The notes under the pieces: model-generated
Told to the model about the DNA's origin: nothing
The model's input: only the letters and a program-made list of their open reading frames with translations
Database searches by the model: none
Position numbers and translations under genes: made by a program
From: JALGWN01 sp964598025
GTDB lineage: Bacteria > Arandabacterota > Arandabacteria > Arandabacterales > Arandabacteraceae
DNA: 64,000 nucleotides
Direction of reading: 5' to 3'
Assembly: GCA_964598025.1 (NCBI GenBank)
Contig: CAZRAU010000002.1
Span: 22,828-86,827, forward strand
Part shown: piece after piece, positions 44,106 through 53,383 of the stretch
How positions within the stretch are numbered: position 1 is the first letter of the stretch
How the letters are laid out: every line of letters begins with the position of its first letter

Positions 44106-45219
44106 CGCGGTCTGCACGGTAGTGAACGCTTCTGTACATGTCGATGTAATCCTGCTTGAGATGGCTCCAGTCGAACCGCTGCTGAGCCTGGCTCCTGAGG
44201 GATGCGCCGAGAGCCACAAGACCTTCCGGATCGGAGGTCAGCGCGGCGATGCGTCCGGCCAGGGCGCCGGGCCGGGTCATATCGATATGGCATGAGTGCA
44301 GGCCCGCGAGCCAGCGGAAGTGGACATTGTCGTGCATGAGCACAGGAAGTCCCGCGCACATGGCTTCCACGATGCCGAGCCCGAAGCCTTCGGTGAGGGA
44401 TGTACTGACGGCAATGTCGGCGGTGCCGTATATCTCTGCGATCTCATCGCGGAGCGGTCGCGTTATCAACATATGGCGGCCGGGGAGCCGTCTTGCGGCG
44501 AGCTCCACGAGTGACGGATCTTCCGGGTGTCCCGCCACAACAAGGAAACAGCCCGGATCCAGCTTCGCCATCTCTTCGATCAGATAGTCGATGCGTTTGT
44601 GCCCGCGGTTCAGCGCGGCGACGCAGAGTATCACGGTGCTGTTCTCCGGGATGCGCCATCTGGCGCGCAGCTCGGTCCGGTCCCGCCCGCTCCGATAGGC
44701 CCGCGATTTAACACCTAGAGGGACAAGGGCCATACGCTCTTTAGCGAAGCCGCGTTCGACGCACTGGTTGTAAGGCACCGGGCTTGCGTGATGGACGAAG
44801 TCGGCCCTGGCGCAATATTCGGGGGGCAGCGCAAGCGCGTTGGTGATCATGGTCTTGAACCTGAACCTCAAGCCGAGTTTCGAGCATGCATGGAAATACA
44901 GATTGCCCAGCGTAGGGTCCACATAGTGAAGAACGTCGTATCTGCCCACCAGCAGGTGAGGCAGGAGCGCGACCCCGAAGGACAGCACCTCGAAGTAGTA
45001 GGGATCGCGGTATCGGCCGTTTCGTGTCAACGGTAAACGACCTACCCAGCCGTCACGGCGCAGATTCGGAACGACAACCTCGCCGTCGGATCTGCTGCCG
45101 CCGCCTTTGAAAAGGGTGATGTCGATATCGGTTTTCAGGATCGAATAAAGGTCCTCCGTGAACTTCTCGTACCCACGCCGCACGTTACCTAGACCCGTAC
45201 ACGCAAGTGCTATCCTCAT
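44095..45219 (-). CDS. GT4 glycosyltransferase
   Basis: Protein of 374 residues. The N-terminal RRGYEKFTEDLY and donor-domain LCVAALNRGHKRIDYLI, with EX7E EGFGLGIVEAMCAGLPVL, are GT4 features. The start at ATG 45219 overlaps the dehydratase gene by 35 bases. Sugar specificity is unknown. Confidence 0.88.
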   Translation of the reverse strand: MRIALACTGLGNVRRGYEKFTEDLYSILKTDIDITLFKGGGSRSDGEVVVPNLRRDGWVGRLPLTRNGRYRDPYYFEVLSFGVALLPHLLVGRYDVLHYVDPTLGNLYFHACSKLGLRFRFKTMITNALALPPEYCARADFVHHASPVPYNQCVERGFAKERMALVPLGVKSRAYRSGRDRTELRARWRIPENSTVILCVAALNRGHKRIDYLIEEMAKLDPGCFLVVAGHPEDPSLVELAARRLPGRHMLITRPLRDEIAEIYGTADIAVSTSLTEGFGLGIVEAMCAGLPVLMHDNVHFRWLAGLHSCHIDMTRPGALAGRIAALTSDPEGLVALGASLRSQAQQRFDWSHLKQDYIDMYRSVHYRADRDGD

Positions 45220-46219
45220 GGATGCCTTTCCCGGCTGAGCCGAAGTAGGTTCGATACCATTCAATGGTCATGGCGAGACCCTCCGCCAGCCCGGTGAGGG
45301 GCCTCCAGCCGAGTAAACGCTCAGCTTTGGAGGCATCGAGGCTCTGCCTGTCTATCTCTCCCTGAAGACCCGGCGCTGAGCGGGGTCTCGGGACTATCCC
45401 CGCTTCCCCTGAAAGCCGGATGACCAACTCAACGAGATGCAAAGCAGAGGTCGCCGACCCTGTCCCGAAGTTGAACGCCTGCCCCGCGATGGAAGGGTCG
45501 GTCCTGACCTTATCGGCCAGCAACATGTAGCCACGGACGGCATCGTCTACAAAGACGTAATCTCGTTCGGGCGTACCGTCACTGCGCATGGCCGGGTCCT
45601 TGCCTGCCAGTATGGATCGAATGGTTCCCGGTATGAGGCGGGAGAAGTTGAAATCTCCGCCGCCGTATATGTTTGCCATTCGGGCGACAACCACGGGTAA
45701 CCCGTACGTGTGGTGGTAGCAGCGGGCAAGGACGTCCGCGCAGGCTTTCGATGCGTCATAGGGGTATAAGCCGTCCAGAGTGAAATCCTCGGTGTAGGGG
45801 AGGCGTTCATGATCGCCGTACGCCTTGTCGCTCGAGGCGACCACCACGCCTTCCACAAAGCCGGACTGCCTGCACGCTTCCAGGATGTTCCAGGTCCCGC
45901 GGATGTTTGCGTCGAAGGTGGCACGTGGTGACCGGTGGGCGATACCCACGATCGGCTGTGCCGCCAGGTGGTAGCACATGCGCACCTCATACTCATTCAC
46001 AACACGCTCTACGACATGGAAGTCCGTGGTGTCGCCCCACACGATATCGACGCGGTCTTCCATTCCCAGGGCCGACAATGCGGCCAGCCGAGGTTTGTCG
46101 CGCAGCATGCAGACCACGGCCGCGCCTCCGTCGGCGAGGGCTCTCGCCAGCCAGGAACCGACGAAGCCCCCCGCACCGGTTACGAGGATTCTGTTATCTG
46201 CACTAAATCCGTACGACAT
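45185..46219 (-). CDS. NAD-dependent dehydratase, CDP-glucose 4,6-dehydratase-like
   Basis: Extended SDR of 344 residues. TGAGGFVGSWL binds NAD, SSDKAYGDHE and YDASK supply the active site, and NIYGGGDFNFSRLIPGTI is a signature of the RfbG (CDP-glucose 4,6-dehydratase) group. It may open a 3,6-dideoxy or 6-deoxy sugar route, although no partner CDP-glucose pyrophosphorylase is in the window. ATG 46219 has GGAG upstream. Confidence 0.85.
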   Translation of the reverse strand: MSYGFSADNRILVTGAGGFVGSWLARALADGGAAVVCMLRDKPRLAALSALGMEDRVDIVWGDTTDFHVVERVVNEYEVRMCYHLAAQPIVGIAHRSPRATFDANIRGTWNILEACRQSGFVEGVVVASSDKAYGDHERLPYTEDFTLDGLYPYDASKACADVLARCYHHTYGLPVVVARMANIYGGGDFNFSRLIPGTIRSILAGKDPAMRSDGTPERDYVFVDDAVRGYMLLADKVRTDPSIAGQAFNFGTGSATSALHLVELVIRLSGEAGIVPRPRSAPGLQGEIDRQSLDASKAERLLGWRPLTGLAEGLAMTIEWYRTYFGSAGKGIHEDSTCVYGSR

Positions 46220-46328
46220 TGTTCGCTCCGCATCCTCCAGGGGACGTCGCCGGCGTTCCGGGGTGCTTCCCCGGGTGTGTTCCCTTGCAGCCACTCAGGC
46301 TTACGGTCCGCACTATTCCAACCCTCCC

Positions 46329-47525
46329 TTAGCCGGCTCTGTTGCGGTCCAGCAGCCCGGTGTAGAAGGCCGCCAGAGTCTCGCTGTGTATGCGCCAGGA
46401 GAGCACATGCTCCGCCGCCGACCGGGCGGCAAGTGAGCAGCGTCTGCGCAACTCGGCATTGTCGGCCAGCACCAGTATCTTCTCTGCGAAATCACGCGGT
46501 GATCCGTCAGCCGGCAGGCCGACGCGGTATCGTCTTACGAAATCGCCTATGTCGCCGACATCACCGGCGACCACCGGCTTGCCCGCAGCCAGGTAGTCTC
46601 CGAATTTGTTGGGGAACCTGTATCTATTGGTTTTATTGTCTGTGCATGGTAGGAAAGCGATGTCACCCGCCCCAAGAAAACGCGCAAACTGGGTGAGCGG
46701 GACGTTGCCGAAATGTACGATTGAATCCTCCGGGAGGCCGAGCCGCCGTCTCTCACGGTCGACCGGCTCTCTCGATAAGCCGCTCACCAGCAGTTTCACA
46801 TCGGACATCTCGCGGACGAGACCCAACGTCGAGAGCATTGTAGTGAGGTCGGCCTCGGGTATCGAAAAGCCGGAGTAGACCAGCGCGAGACCGCCAAAGT
46901 CCAACCCCAGACGTCTCCGTGCGCGGTCCCGGGGAAAAGGCACGATGTTTTCGGTGTCGGCGCCGGCCGGGATGTACTGTATGCGTTCCTCGTCGACCCC
47001 AAGACCCGCCGCGCGCTTCTCGAGCGCCCTGCTGATCGCCGTCACCCCATCGGCGTTGATTCGGGCTGATCTTTCCAGCCGGGCTTCGACACGGTATCTC
47101 CATCGGGGAATCCCGGGGTTGCTGCCGTCCCCGAACCAGCCGCCGTCCGTCCACAGATCGTCCCAGTCGTTTACGAACAGATCCGCTCGGCCGAGAATCT
47201 TGGCCAGACGCCATGGCACATAACCGCTGAGATGATGGGAGAACAGGTGCAGCACATCGTATCGGTTCCCTACCAGGTGCCATATTCTCGCAAGGATGTC
47301 TGAGGGCAGTCTGTCGTTTCCGAACCAGCGCATGCCCCAGAACCGGGGCATTTCCAGAACCCGGATCCCATTGATCTCGCTTGTCAGTATCCTGGTTCGT
47401 GACCGCTCGGACACCTTGACCACGACTACGTCGTGGCCCTGTCTACCGAGCCATCTGGAGAGCTCCTGACAACGGACATACGTGCCTCCATACGTAAGCG
47501 CAGAGCTCAGGAACATTATCTTCAT
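46329..47525 (-). CDS. GT4-like glycosyltransferase
   Basis: Protein of 398 residues. YGGTYVRCQELSRWL at the N-terminus and LVYSGFSIPEADL at the donor-domain start fit GT-B. The usual EX7E is replaced by RFPNKFGDYLAAGKPVV, a variant seen in some GT4 subgroups. A 109-base gap separates it from the dehydratase downstream. The ATG at 47525 is 17 bases from the stop of the GT9 gene. Confidence 0.84.
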   Translation of the reverse strand: MKIMFLSSALTYGGTYVRCQELSRWLGRQGHDVVVVKVSERSRTRILTSEINGIRVLEMPRFWGMRWFGNDRLPSDILARIWHLVGNRYDVLHLFSHHLSGYVPWRLAKILGRADLFVNDWDDLWTDGGWFGDGSNPGIPRWRYRVEARLERSARINADGVTAISRALEKRAAGLGVDEERIQYIPAGADTENIVPFPRDRARRRLGLDFGGLALVYSGFSIPEADLTTMLSTLGLVREMSDVKLLVSGLSREPVDRERRRLGLPEDSIVHFGNVPLTQFARFLGAGDIAFLPCTDNKTNRYRFPNKFGDYLAAGKPVVAGDVGDIGDFVRRYRVGLPADGSPRDFAEKILVLADNAELRRRCSLAARSAAEHVLSWRIHSETLAAFYTGLLDRNRAG

Positions 47526-47542
47526 CGGGTTCTTGGCACGAC

Positions 47543-48835
47543 TCACGTCTTGAGCGCCGGGTCTCTCGTCGGGATTGTCCTGGGTGGGGCGGGGAATTCC
47601 CCCAGCGACACCAGGTGTTTTGCGACGGCCATCTTGACCAGAGTGGCCGGGATTGACTGCATGCACAGGGGTTCATCATAACGGCACGGGCCGCAGCGAT
47701 CGATATGATGCTCGCCGTGACACGGGCCGCAGGGGAGGCTTGCTGAAATCACTCTGTGGCTGGGCCCCCAGGGCCCGAACCTGTGCTGGCAGCTGGAGGC
47801 GAATATGGCAACCACAGGTGTCCCACAGGCAGCCGCGAGATGCATAAGGCCGGTGTCGCCGCCCACATAGAGACTGCACGCGCGGAGTAGAGCTCCGGCC
47901 TGCCGCAGAGTGGTTTTGCCGGTCATGTCTATCGCAGTGGGGCCGAGGTCCGACCGCATTCTCCGTCCGAGGCGGCGATCGGCGGGGCCGCCGAAAACCA
48001 CGATCCGTGCACCGTACTCGGTCTTGAGCCAGTTGCCGACCTCGACGAAGCGTTGAACCGGCCACTGCTTGAGGTGAGAATTGCCGCCGGATGGTCCGAT
48101 CCCTATGAGTCGATCATCCGCTCTCACTCCATGCTCCTTCAGGGTCGCGCGGGCATAAGCCTCATCTGCCGGCAGGGGCCAGACCTCCAGGCCGTCTTGC
48201 TTGACTGCGCCGCCAAGGCAGGTAATCAGATCAAGGCTGTGGCGGACCTCGTGCTTAAGACCGTCATCGTTCACCACGTGGGTGTAAAGGGTGTCGTAGC
48301 CGGAATTGAGTTGCATCTTGTACTTCGAGACATGCTCCGAGAAGCCCACCCTCCAGGCAGCTCCACTGAAATAGGCCAGGAACGCGGCGTGGACATGATC
48401 CACGTCCCACCGTGGCACGATCGCCAGATCAAGCCGGCGGGGCCAGAAGCGGCGCCGGGCCAATCGCAGGCAACCTAAGAGGCTCCGGAGAGTCGCGAAC
48501 CGCCCTGGCGCGCGGACGTCGTGGACAAGCACTTCATCGACGTAGGGGCAGGGTTCCATCAGGTTGTGAGTGTCGGGGTTCACCACAAGCGTGATCCAGG
48601 CCTCTTGTAGATTCTGCCGGAGCTCTCTCAGGAAGGGAGTGGTCATCACGAGGTCGCCGATCTCGTCGAGACGGACGACCAGCACACTCTTGACCAGCGG
48701 AAGGTCCACCTTCTCCGCCCCGCGGGGCTTCCCGAACAGCCTGAAAAGCGGCTCTCCGACAGCGTATGTCAGGCGGGGCAAGGCCGTCCGGCGCAGAACA
48801 CCTATGAGCGCGGATCTCACGCTTCGAGCAAGCAC
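47543..48835 (-). CDS. GT9 (heptosyltransferase-like) glycosyltransferase
   Basis: Protein of 430 residues. VVRLDEIGDLVMTTPFLREL and GDTGLMHLAAACGTPVVAIF are hallmarks of ADP-heptose:LPS heptosyltransferases. A Cys cluster near the C-terminus (CGPCHGEH and RCGPCRYDEPLC) could bind a metal. In a polysaccharide locus it may add heptose or another sugar. It starts at GTG 48835 behind GGAGG and overlaps the pyruvyltransferase gene by 19 bases. Confidence 0.87.
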   Translation of the reverse strand: MLARSVRSALIGVLRRTALPRLTYAVGEPLFRLFGKPRGAEKVDLPLVKSVLVVRLDEIGDLVMTTPFLRELRQNLQEAWITLVVNPDTHNLMEPCPYVDEVLVHDVRAPGRFATLRSLLGCLRLARRRFWPRRLDLAIVPRWDVDHVHAAFLAYFSGAAWRVGFSEHVSKYKMQLNSGYDTLYTHVVNDDGLKHEVRHSLDLITCLGGAVKQDGLEVWPLPADEAYARATLKEHGVRADDRLIGIGPSGGNSHLKQWPVQRFVEVGNWLKTEYGARIVVFGGPADRRLGRRMRSDLGPTAIDMTGKTTLRQAGALLRACSLYVGGDTGLMHLAAACGTPVVAIFASSCQHRFGPWGPSHRVISASLPCGPCHGEHHIDRCGPCRYDEPLCMQSIPATLVKMAVAKHLVSLGEFPAPPRTIPTRDPALKT

Positions 48836-49992
48836 GGCTCAGGCCTCCATGACTTGTTCCCGTCAAGCACACCACGGATCAGGTTGGCATAGGTGTCCCA
48901 GGTCCGGCGGCGAAGCACCGCGAGCCTCTCAGCCTCGTCGGCGCGGCGTTCCAGCAGGTCTTCGGCGAGTCCCTCCAGCATGCCCGGGGTCGCGTCTTTG
49001 ACATAGATACCGGGCAACCCGAAGGCCTCCACCATCAGAAGCCTGGTGTCGGTGCAGACGGCGATCGATGGCACACCGATGCCGGCAAGGGCCACGGAAG
49101 CGTGCATTCTGTTGCATATCGCCAGCTTTGAACCGGATGCGATCTCGGAGTACTGGTTGGTGGTCCTCGGCCACAGCCGGGGCAGGCTCGGATCGAGGCC
49201 CTTTGCCAGATCGAACTCCCTGCCGTCATGGCACAGGAAGCCGAGTTTATGCCTGCGCTTAAGCCGCCGGAGCAGGTTCCTCACGGTGTCGGCCCACGCG
49301 TCGGCCTCGATGCCCTGTTCGCAATCGTAGTGGCCGCCCCCATACATGTAGTTGACGAGCACCATGTCGTCCCGACTACCTGCCGCGGCAGTGCCCGCAT
49401 GGGGGGGATTGGTTGCCAGCGATGCCGCGCACGGGATGAAAGTGCTTTCGATTTCCATGGACCGGAGCAGGGCAAAGGCCAGTCTGTCCCGGACGGTGGT
49501 CACGCGGCAGTATGCCGTGATCGCCCTTATGTACGTTGCGTCTTCGGGATCGGTTATGGAAGTCGGTTGGCGCTCCCACGGATAGCAGGACCCCGCCGCC
49601 AGGTTTAGTACGGGTATCCGCTTCGACAACCTCCCAATTACATGATGCCATATCGGAACGGCCCATTCGCACCCGTGACACCCGGGCCAGAATACGGGGG
49701 TACCGCACTGAACGATCATGTCGCAGGTGTCGAAACGGCTCATATTCAAACCGGCGGCGAGCCGTTCGATTGTGGTGCCTGCCAGCGTCTTGCCTCGAGG
49801 TAGAAATCGGGCGAGTCTCGCGGCTTGTACCGGGTGCCATTCCGGATAGACCGTCAGCGGGTTGTGCTTGTTCACGGGAACAAACTCGATGTTGCGCGGG
49901 GAGAAGATGCTCCGCAGGACACGGCATATACCGTCCCGGATCAGGGTGTCCCCGATATTGGTGTCGATTGTCGTTACCAGACCTATGCGCAC
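48817..49992 (-). CDS. Polysaccharide pyruvyl transferase family protein
   Basis: Protein of 391 residues. The N-terminal TTIDTNIGDTLIRDG and the C-terminal CNRMHASVALAGIGVPSIAV fit the PS_pyruv_trans (CsaB/WcaK) family. Members transfer pyruvate from phosphoenolpyruvate to form ketals on sugars, adding negative charge. The stop overlaps the GT9 start, and the start abuts the stop of the reductase gene. Confidence 0.85.
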   Translation of the reverse strand: MRIGLVTTIDTNIGDTLIRDGICRVLRSIFSPRNIEFVPVNKHNPLTVYPEWHPVQAARLARFLPRGKTLAGTTIERLAAGLNMSRFDTCDMIVQCGTPVFWPGCHGCEWAVPIWHHVIGRLSKRIPVLNLAAGSCYPWERQPTSITDPEDATYIRAITAYCRVTTVRDRLAFALLRSMEIESTFIPCAASLATNPPHAGTAAAGSRDDMVLVNYMYGGGHYDCEQGIEADAWADTVRNLLRRLKRRHKLGFLCHDGREFDLAKGLDPSLPRLWPRTTNQYSEIASGSKLAICNRMHASVALAGIGVPSIAVCTDTRLLMVEAFGLPGIYVKDATPGMLEGLAEDLLERRADEAERLAVLRRRTWDTYANLIRGVLDGNKSWRPEPCLLEA

Positions 49993-51006
49993 TCAAGCCT
50001 CCCCATAGCCGACATCGATTACCCGCGCATCGCGTGCCCATTTCAGTGTTCCGGCAATGCCGTCCTCCAGAGGGATCTGAAAAGGCAGATCCAGGGCCCG
50101 GAACGTTTCCTCCATCGAATAAGCCCGATGAACGCGCCGACCGGACGGGGCCATTAGATACGTGATGAAATCCATGCCGTTCCCGCGTTTGTGATACTCA
50201 CGCCTGAGCAGGAGAAACAGCTCGTCCACCTTGTGCCTCGGCCTCTGCATGAGCGGTCTGGCGAGTATCCGGCCGGTGATCTCGAAGATCTTGCCCACAG
50301 TCGCATACTCGCCCCCCAGGGTTAGGGTTGCAGTCGGGACATCCTGCCCACAGGCCGCAATAATGCCCTCGGTGACATCTCGATTGTGGATTGGGTGGAT
50401 ATACCTGTCGGCGTAGACAGGCAGGAATTCCAGCAACCTGTTTCTCGTAAGGATCGCCTCGGCGATATCGGTGACGAAGCTTATGTGCCCCGGACCGTAG
50501 ACATTACCTATTCGCAGGATCACGGTGGGGAAGTGTCCAGCGGCCGCCCCCAGCAAAATCCTCTCAGCGGCGACCTTGCTTGCCCCATAGGCGCTCAACG
50601 GCCGGCACGGGGTGTCATGTGGGGCCGGGACGGCGGCCGCGGCCACCGGGCCGACGGCCTCGATACTGCTTGCGTATACGAATCTCCCGGCGGCCGCCAG
50701 CTTGGCCAGCTCCAGGACATTGCCGGTTCCGGCAACATTGGTTGTGTATGTCTCCCGTGCGTCATAGTAGTCGAGAGAAGCCGCAAGGTGGATGACGGCA
50801 TCGAGCGGTCTGCACATGTCCGCGATTGATACGATCGTGCCCGGATCCGTCACGTCCGCCTCAAGGACGTCCAGGTTCGCCGAGTCCGGCCGGGACAGCT
50901 TGCTCTTGTCGCGGGTCACGAGGATGACATGCCACGAATCCCTGAGCAGCCTGCCCACCAGGTGCCGGCCGATGAAACCGGTGCCGCCCGTAACCAGCGC
51001 ACGCAT
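49993..51006 (-). CDS. NAD-dependent epimerase/dehydratase
   Basis: Protein of 337 residues. TGGTGFIGRHL and YGASK with ASSIEAVG mark an extended SDR. It resembles atypical SDRs acting on nucleotide sugars or on 3-beta-hydroxy compounds; the substrate is not clear. Initiation at ATG 51006 or GTG 51009 overlaps the stop of the adenylating enzyme gene, with GGGAGG 7-10 bases upstream. Confidence 0.83.
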   Translation of the reverse strand: MRALVTGGTGFIGRHLVGRLLRDSWHVILVTRDKSKLSRPDSANLDVLEADVTDPGTIVSIADMCRPLDAVIHLAASLDYYDARETYTTNVAGTGNVLELAKLAAAGRFVYASSIEAVGPVAAAAVPAPHDTPCRPLSAYGASKVAAERILLGAAAGHFPTVILRIGNVYGPGHISFVTDIAEAILTRNRLLEFLPVYADRYIHPIHNRDVTEGIIAACGQDVPTATLTLGGEYATVGKIFEITGRILARPLMQRPRHKVDELFLLLRREYHKRGNGMDFITYLMAPSGRRVHRAYSMEETFRALDLPFQIPLEDGIAGTLKWARDARVIDVGYGEA

Positions 51007-52556
51007 CACAGGTCGCCTCCCGCCGAACCGGAGGCGACGGTTGCTGTGTCACCCGCGGGACATTCATCGGCCCTATCGATTCGGGGGGAAACACCGCACA
51101 TCGGGGCTTTCACCCTCCCGTCTCCAATCGCCAGATTCTGTACGATGAACCTGTGCTTCCCCCTCGTGGTTCTTGCAATGTCGTCAACGATCCGGATCTC
51201 CAGGTCTATGCCGGGCCCCATCTTGCCGAGCATGGCTTCCCTTATGCGCCGGATGCGGTCGGTCCCACAGGAGGGGCTCTTGATGATGTCCATACGCACC
51301 ATCCCGGGGGTATCCTGGTGGAATTGGTAGGTCCGGACGTCGTCGAATGTGTTGGAATGAACATTGAGAGCCGAGTTCGGGATGAGTCTCCCGTCACGGG
51401 CGACAAGATATTCCTGGGTTCGGCCCGAGATCATCTTTACAAGCGGATAGTTGCGGCCGCACTTGGTGCAGCCGGAGGCGCCCACCACCCCCCGATCGCC
51501 GGTCCTGTATCTTATGAAGGGGGTGGCAAGATTGTGGAAACCGGTAAGGACTATCTCGCCTTCGCCACCTTGCTCGGTGACAGGCCTGCCGCTGTCGTCG
51601 AGAACCTCCAGTATGCCGGCCTGTGGGAAGAAGTGGTACTCATCGCTGTGCTCGCAGCCCGAAGCGAACCCGGCGTACTCGGCCATCCCATACCAGGATA
51701 GGATCCGGCACCGGAAGACATCGGCGATGTAGCGACGCTGCGATTCATGCATGACCTCGGATGAGGTGATGACCGCCCGGACGGTCCCAATCGGCGTACC
51801 ATAGATACGGCCCAGCTGTGCAAGCAGTGTGACAGTCGATGGAAAGCCGAGTACGAATTCGGGCCGGAAAGACTTCACGGCCTCTGCGGCGGCCCTGAAA
51901 CCTCGGCGCCCTAGTGCGGAGATCGACAGGAATAGGGTCTTGGACTCGGGCGCATACTGGAAAGGGTCGCCGTCGAAAGAGGCCGTGACATCCAACACGC
52001 GGGTGCCGGGCTTGTAGCCTGCGCGGCCCCACATCATGAGTCTGTAAGCAGTTGCCACCTCGTCGTTGTATGTCCGGACGTGATAGAATCCCGTCGGCTT
52101 CCCGGTTGTTCCCCCCGACATGACATACTGCAGGCGCTCCTCGGGGATATCGCCCGCGATGTATTCGGACGGCAGATGCCGGAGCGCATCCTTCGTCAAA
52201 CAGGGTAATCGGCGGATCGAGTCGACCGATTCTATGTCATTGGAGCCGATGCCAAGCAGGGTCAGAGCCGTCCTGTATGCCGGGACATTGACGCTTACAT
52301 GGCGGATGAGCTCCACGAGCCGGGAACGCTGATACTCGAGCATCTGCTCGCGGCTCCACATTTCCGACTCCTTCAGGAATGCATACGTGGTTCGCAGAGT
52401 CTCACCCGCCCGCCACCAGTAGGGCAGCCTCCTGTAGATCTGTCTCAGGGGTTGTTTCAGTCCCGGCGGGAGCAGCCGGCGCGCCGATCGTCCCAGCGCA
52501 CATTTCAGGTGTGGTGCGATGGGACGTGCGACCGGACTTGAATTGCCGTTGCTCAT
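51006..52556 (-). CDS. PaaK/CapK-like adenylate-forming enzyme
   Basis: Protein of 516 residues. The ATP loop MSGGTTGKPTGF, WYGMAEYAGFA and RYRTGDRG place it with phenylacetate-CoA ligase-like (CapK) proteins, often found in capsule and natural-product loci. A Cys pair (GCTKCG) near 400 is typical of the group. It may activate an acyl or aryl acid for decoration of the polymer; no acyl-carrier or clear acyltransferase is adjacent. The last 40 residues are low complexity. ATGA overlap with the next gene upstream. Confidence 0.85.
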   Translation of the reverse strand: MSNGNSSPVARPIAPHLKCALGRSARRLLPPGLKQPLRQIYRRLPYWWRAGETLRTTYAFLKESEMWSREQMLEYQRSRLVELIRHVSVNVPAYRTALTLLGIGSNDIESVDSIRRLPCLTKDALRHLPSEYIAGDIPEERLQYVMSGGTTGKPTGFYHVRTYNDEVATAYRLMMWGRAGYKPGTRVLDVTASFDGDPFQYAPESKTLFLSISALGRRGFRAAAEAVKSFRPEFVLGFPSTVTLLAQLGRIYGTPIGTVRAVITSSEVMHESQRRYIADVFRCRILSWYGMAEYAGFASGCEHSDEYHFFPQAGILEVLDDSGRPVTEQGGEGEIVLTGFHNLATPFIRYRTGDRGVVGASGCTKCGRNYPLVKMISGRTQEYLVARDGRLIPNSALNVHSNTFDDVRTYQFHQDTPGMVRMDIIKSPSCGTDRIRRIREAMLGKMGPGIDLEIRIVDDIARTTRGKHRFIVQNLAIGDGRVKAPMCGVSPRIDRADECPAGDTATVASGSAGGDL

Positions 52557-53383
52557 GGTTTCCGGTTCCGGTCCGACTTGGGGAACCCTACTGCGCAGAT
52601 CGAGTAGTCGAACTCCCCGAGCAGCCTCAGACACGCCGCATACGTGATTCTGAGAAGTTTCTTCTTGATCGAACCGCAGCCCCAATTCATGTGCACATGA
52701 CACATCCAGCAGCGGCCCCGGTACCCGGAACGGGCGAGCAAGCGCTCAAGGGCCTGACGTGTCCAGCGGGTCAGATGATGGGGTGGGTAGTCGAGGCGGC
52801 GGTTGAACTCCGGAACCTTCAAAGATCTCTGTGGGGTTGGGACGCTCAGGCACAGAGTGGCTTCGGAAAACCGCCGCCTGATGCTCTTGACAAGGCCCGT
52901 GGGGTCGGGGAAGCGTACAAGGCTCTCCAGCATGACGACCGCCCTGGGCTCGGGCCAGTTTCCGGGATAAGCCTCCACCGATCCGGTGGCCACCGCAAAT
53001 CCGTGGCTTCGAAGCGCCTCGACGTGTGCGGGCAGGGGATCCATTCCCATGGGACTCAGGCCGGTGGATTTCAAACCCATGAGAAAGCGCCCTGATTCAA
53101 AGCAGATCTCGAGCACCGGCGCGCGGGGGGGCAGATTGCGCCTGAGCCAGCGCAGGATGGCACGTTCGTTCGCGGTGAGCGACAGCCCCGCCCCGTTGCC
53201 CTCTCCGTGTGCCGGCATCGCCGGCGCTGCCTCGGAGAAATCCTGAAAGACCGGTTGGGTGGTGTCGAGCCTGCTGATGTGTTGGAGTCCGCATTCCGGA
53301 CAGAGATGAAAAACCTCCGACCCGAGATCCTCCACTATAGGCCTGTTGGATGTGGACCCGCAGGCAGGGCAGGAGCTCAGCAT
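52553..53383 (-). CDS. Zn-ribbon methyltransferase-like protein with degenerate SAM motif
   Basis: Protein of 276 residues. CPACG...CPECG at about 5-32 forms a zinc ribbon, and LDYPPHHLTRWTRQALERLL parallels the 42001-43065 methyltransferase. The SAM-binding loop, normally DxGxGxG, reads LEICFESGRFL and has lost two glycines. It may be a non-catalytic paralogue or bind another ligand. It overlaps the Wzt-like gene by 7 bases. Confidence 0.8.
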   Translation of the reverse strand: MLSSCPACGSTSNRPIVEDLGSEVFHLCPECGLQHISRLDTTQPVFQDFSEAAPAMPAHGEGNGAGLSLTANERAILRWLRRNLPPRAPVLEICFESGRFLMGLKSTGLSPMGMDPLPAHVEALRSHGFAVATGSVEAYPGNWPEPRAVVMLESLVRFPDPTGLVKSIRRRFSEATLCLSVPTPQRSLKVPEFNRRLDYPPHHLTRWTRQALERLLARSGYRGRCWMCHVHMNWGCGSIKKKLLRITYAACLRLLGEFDYSICAVGFPKSDRNRKP

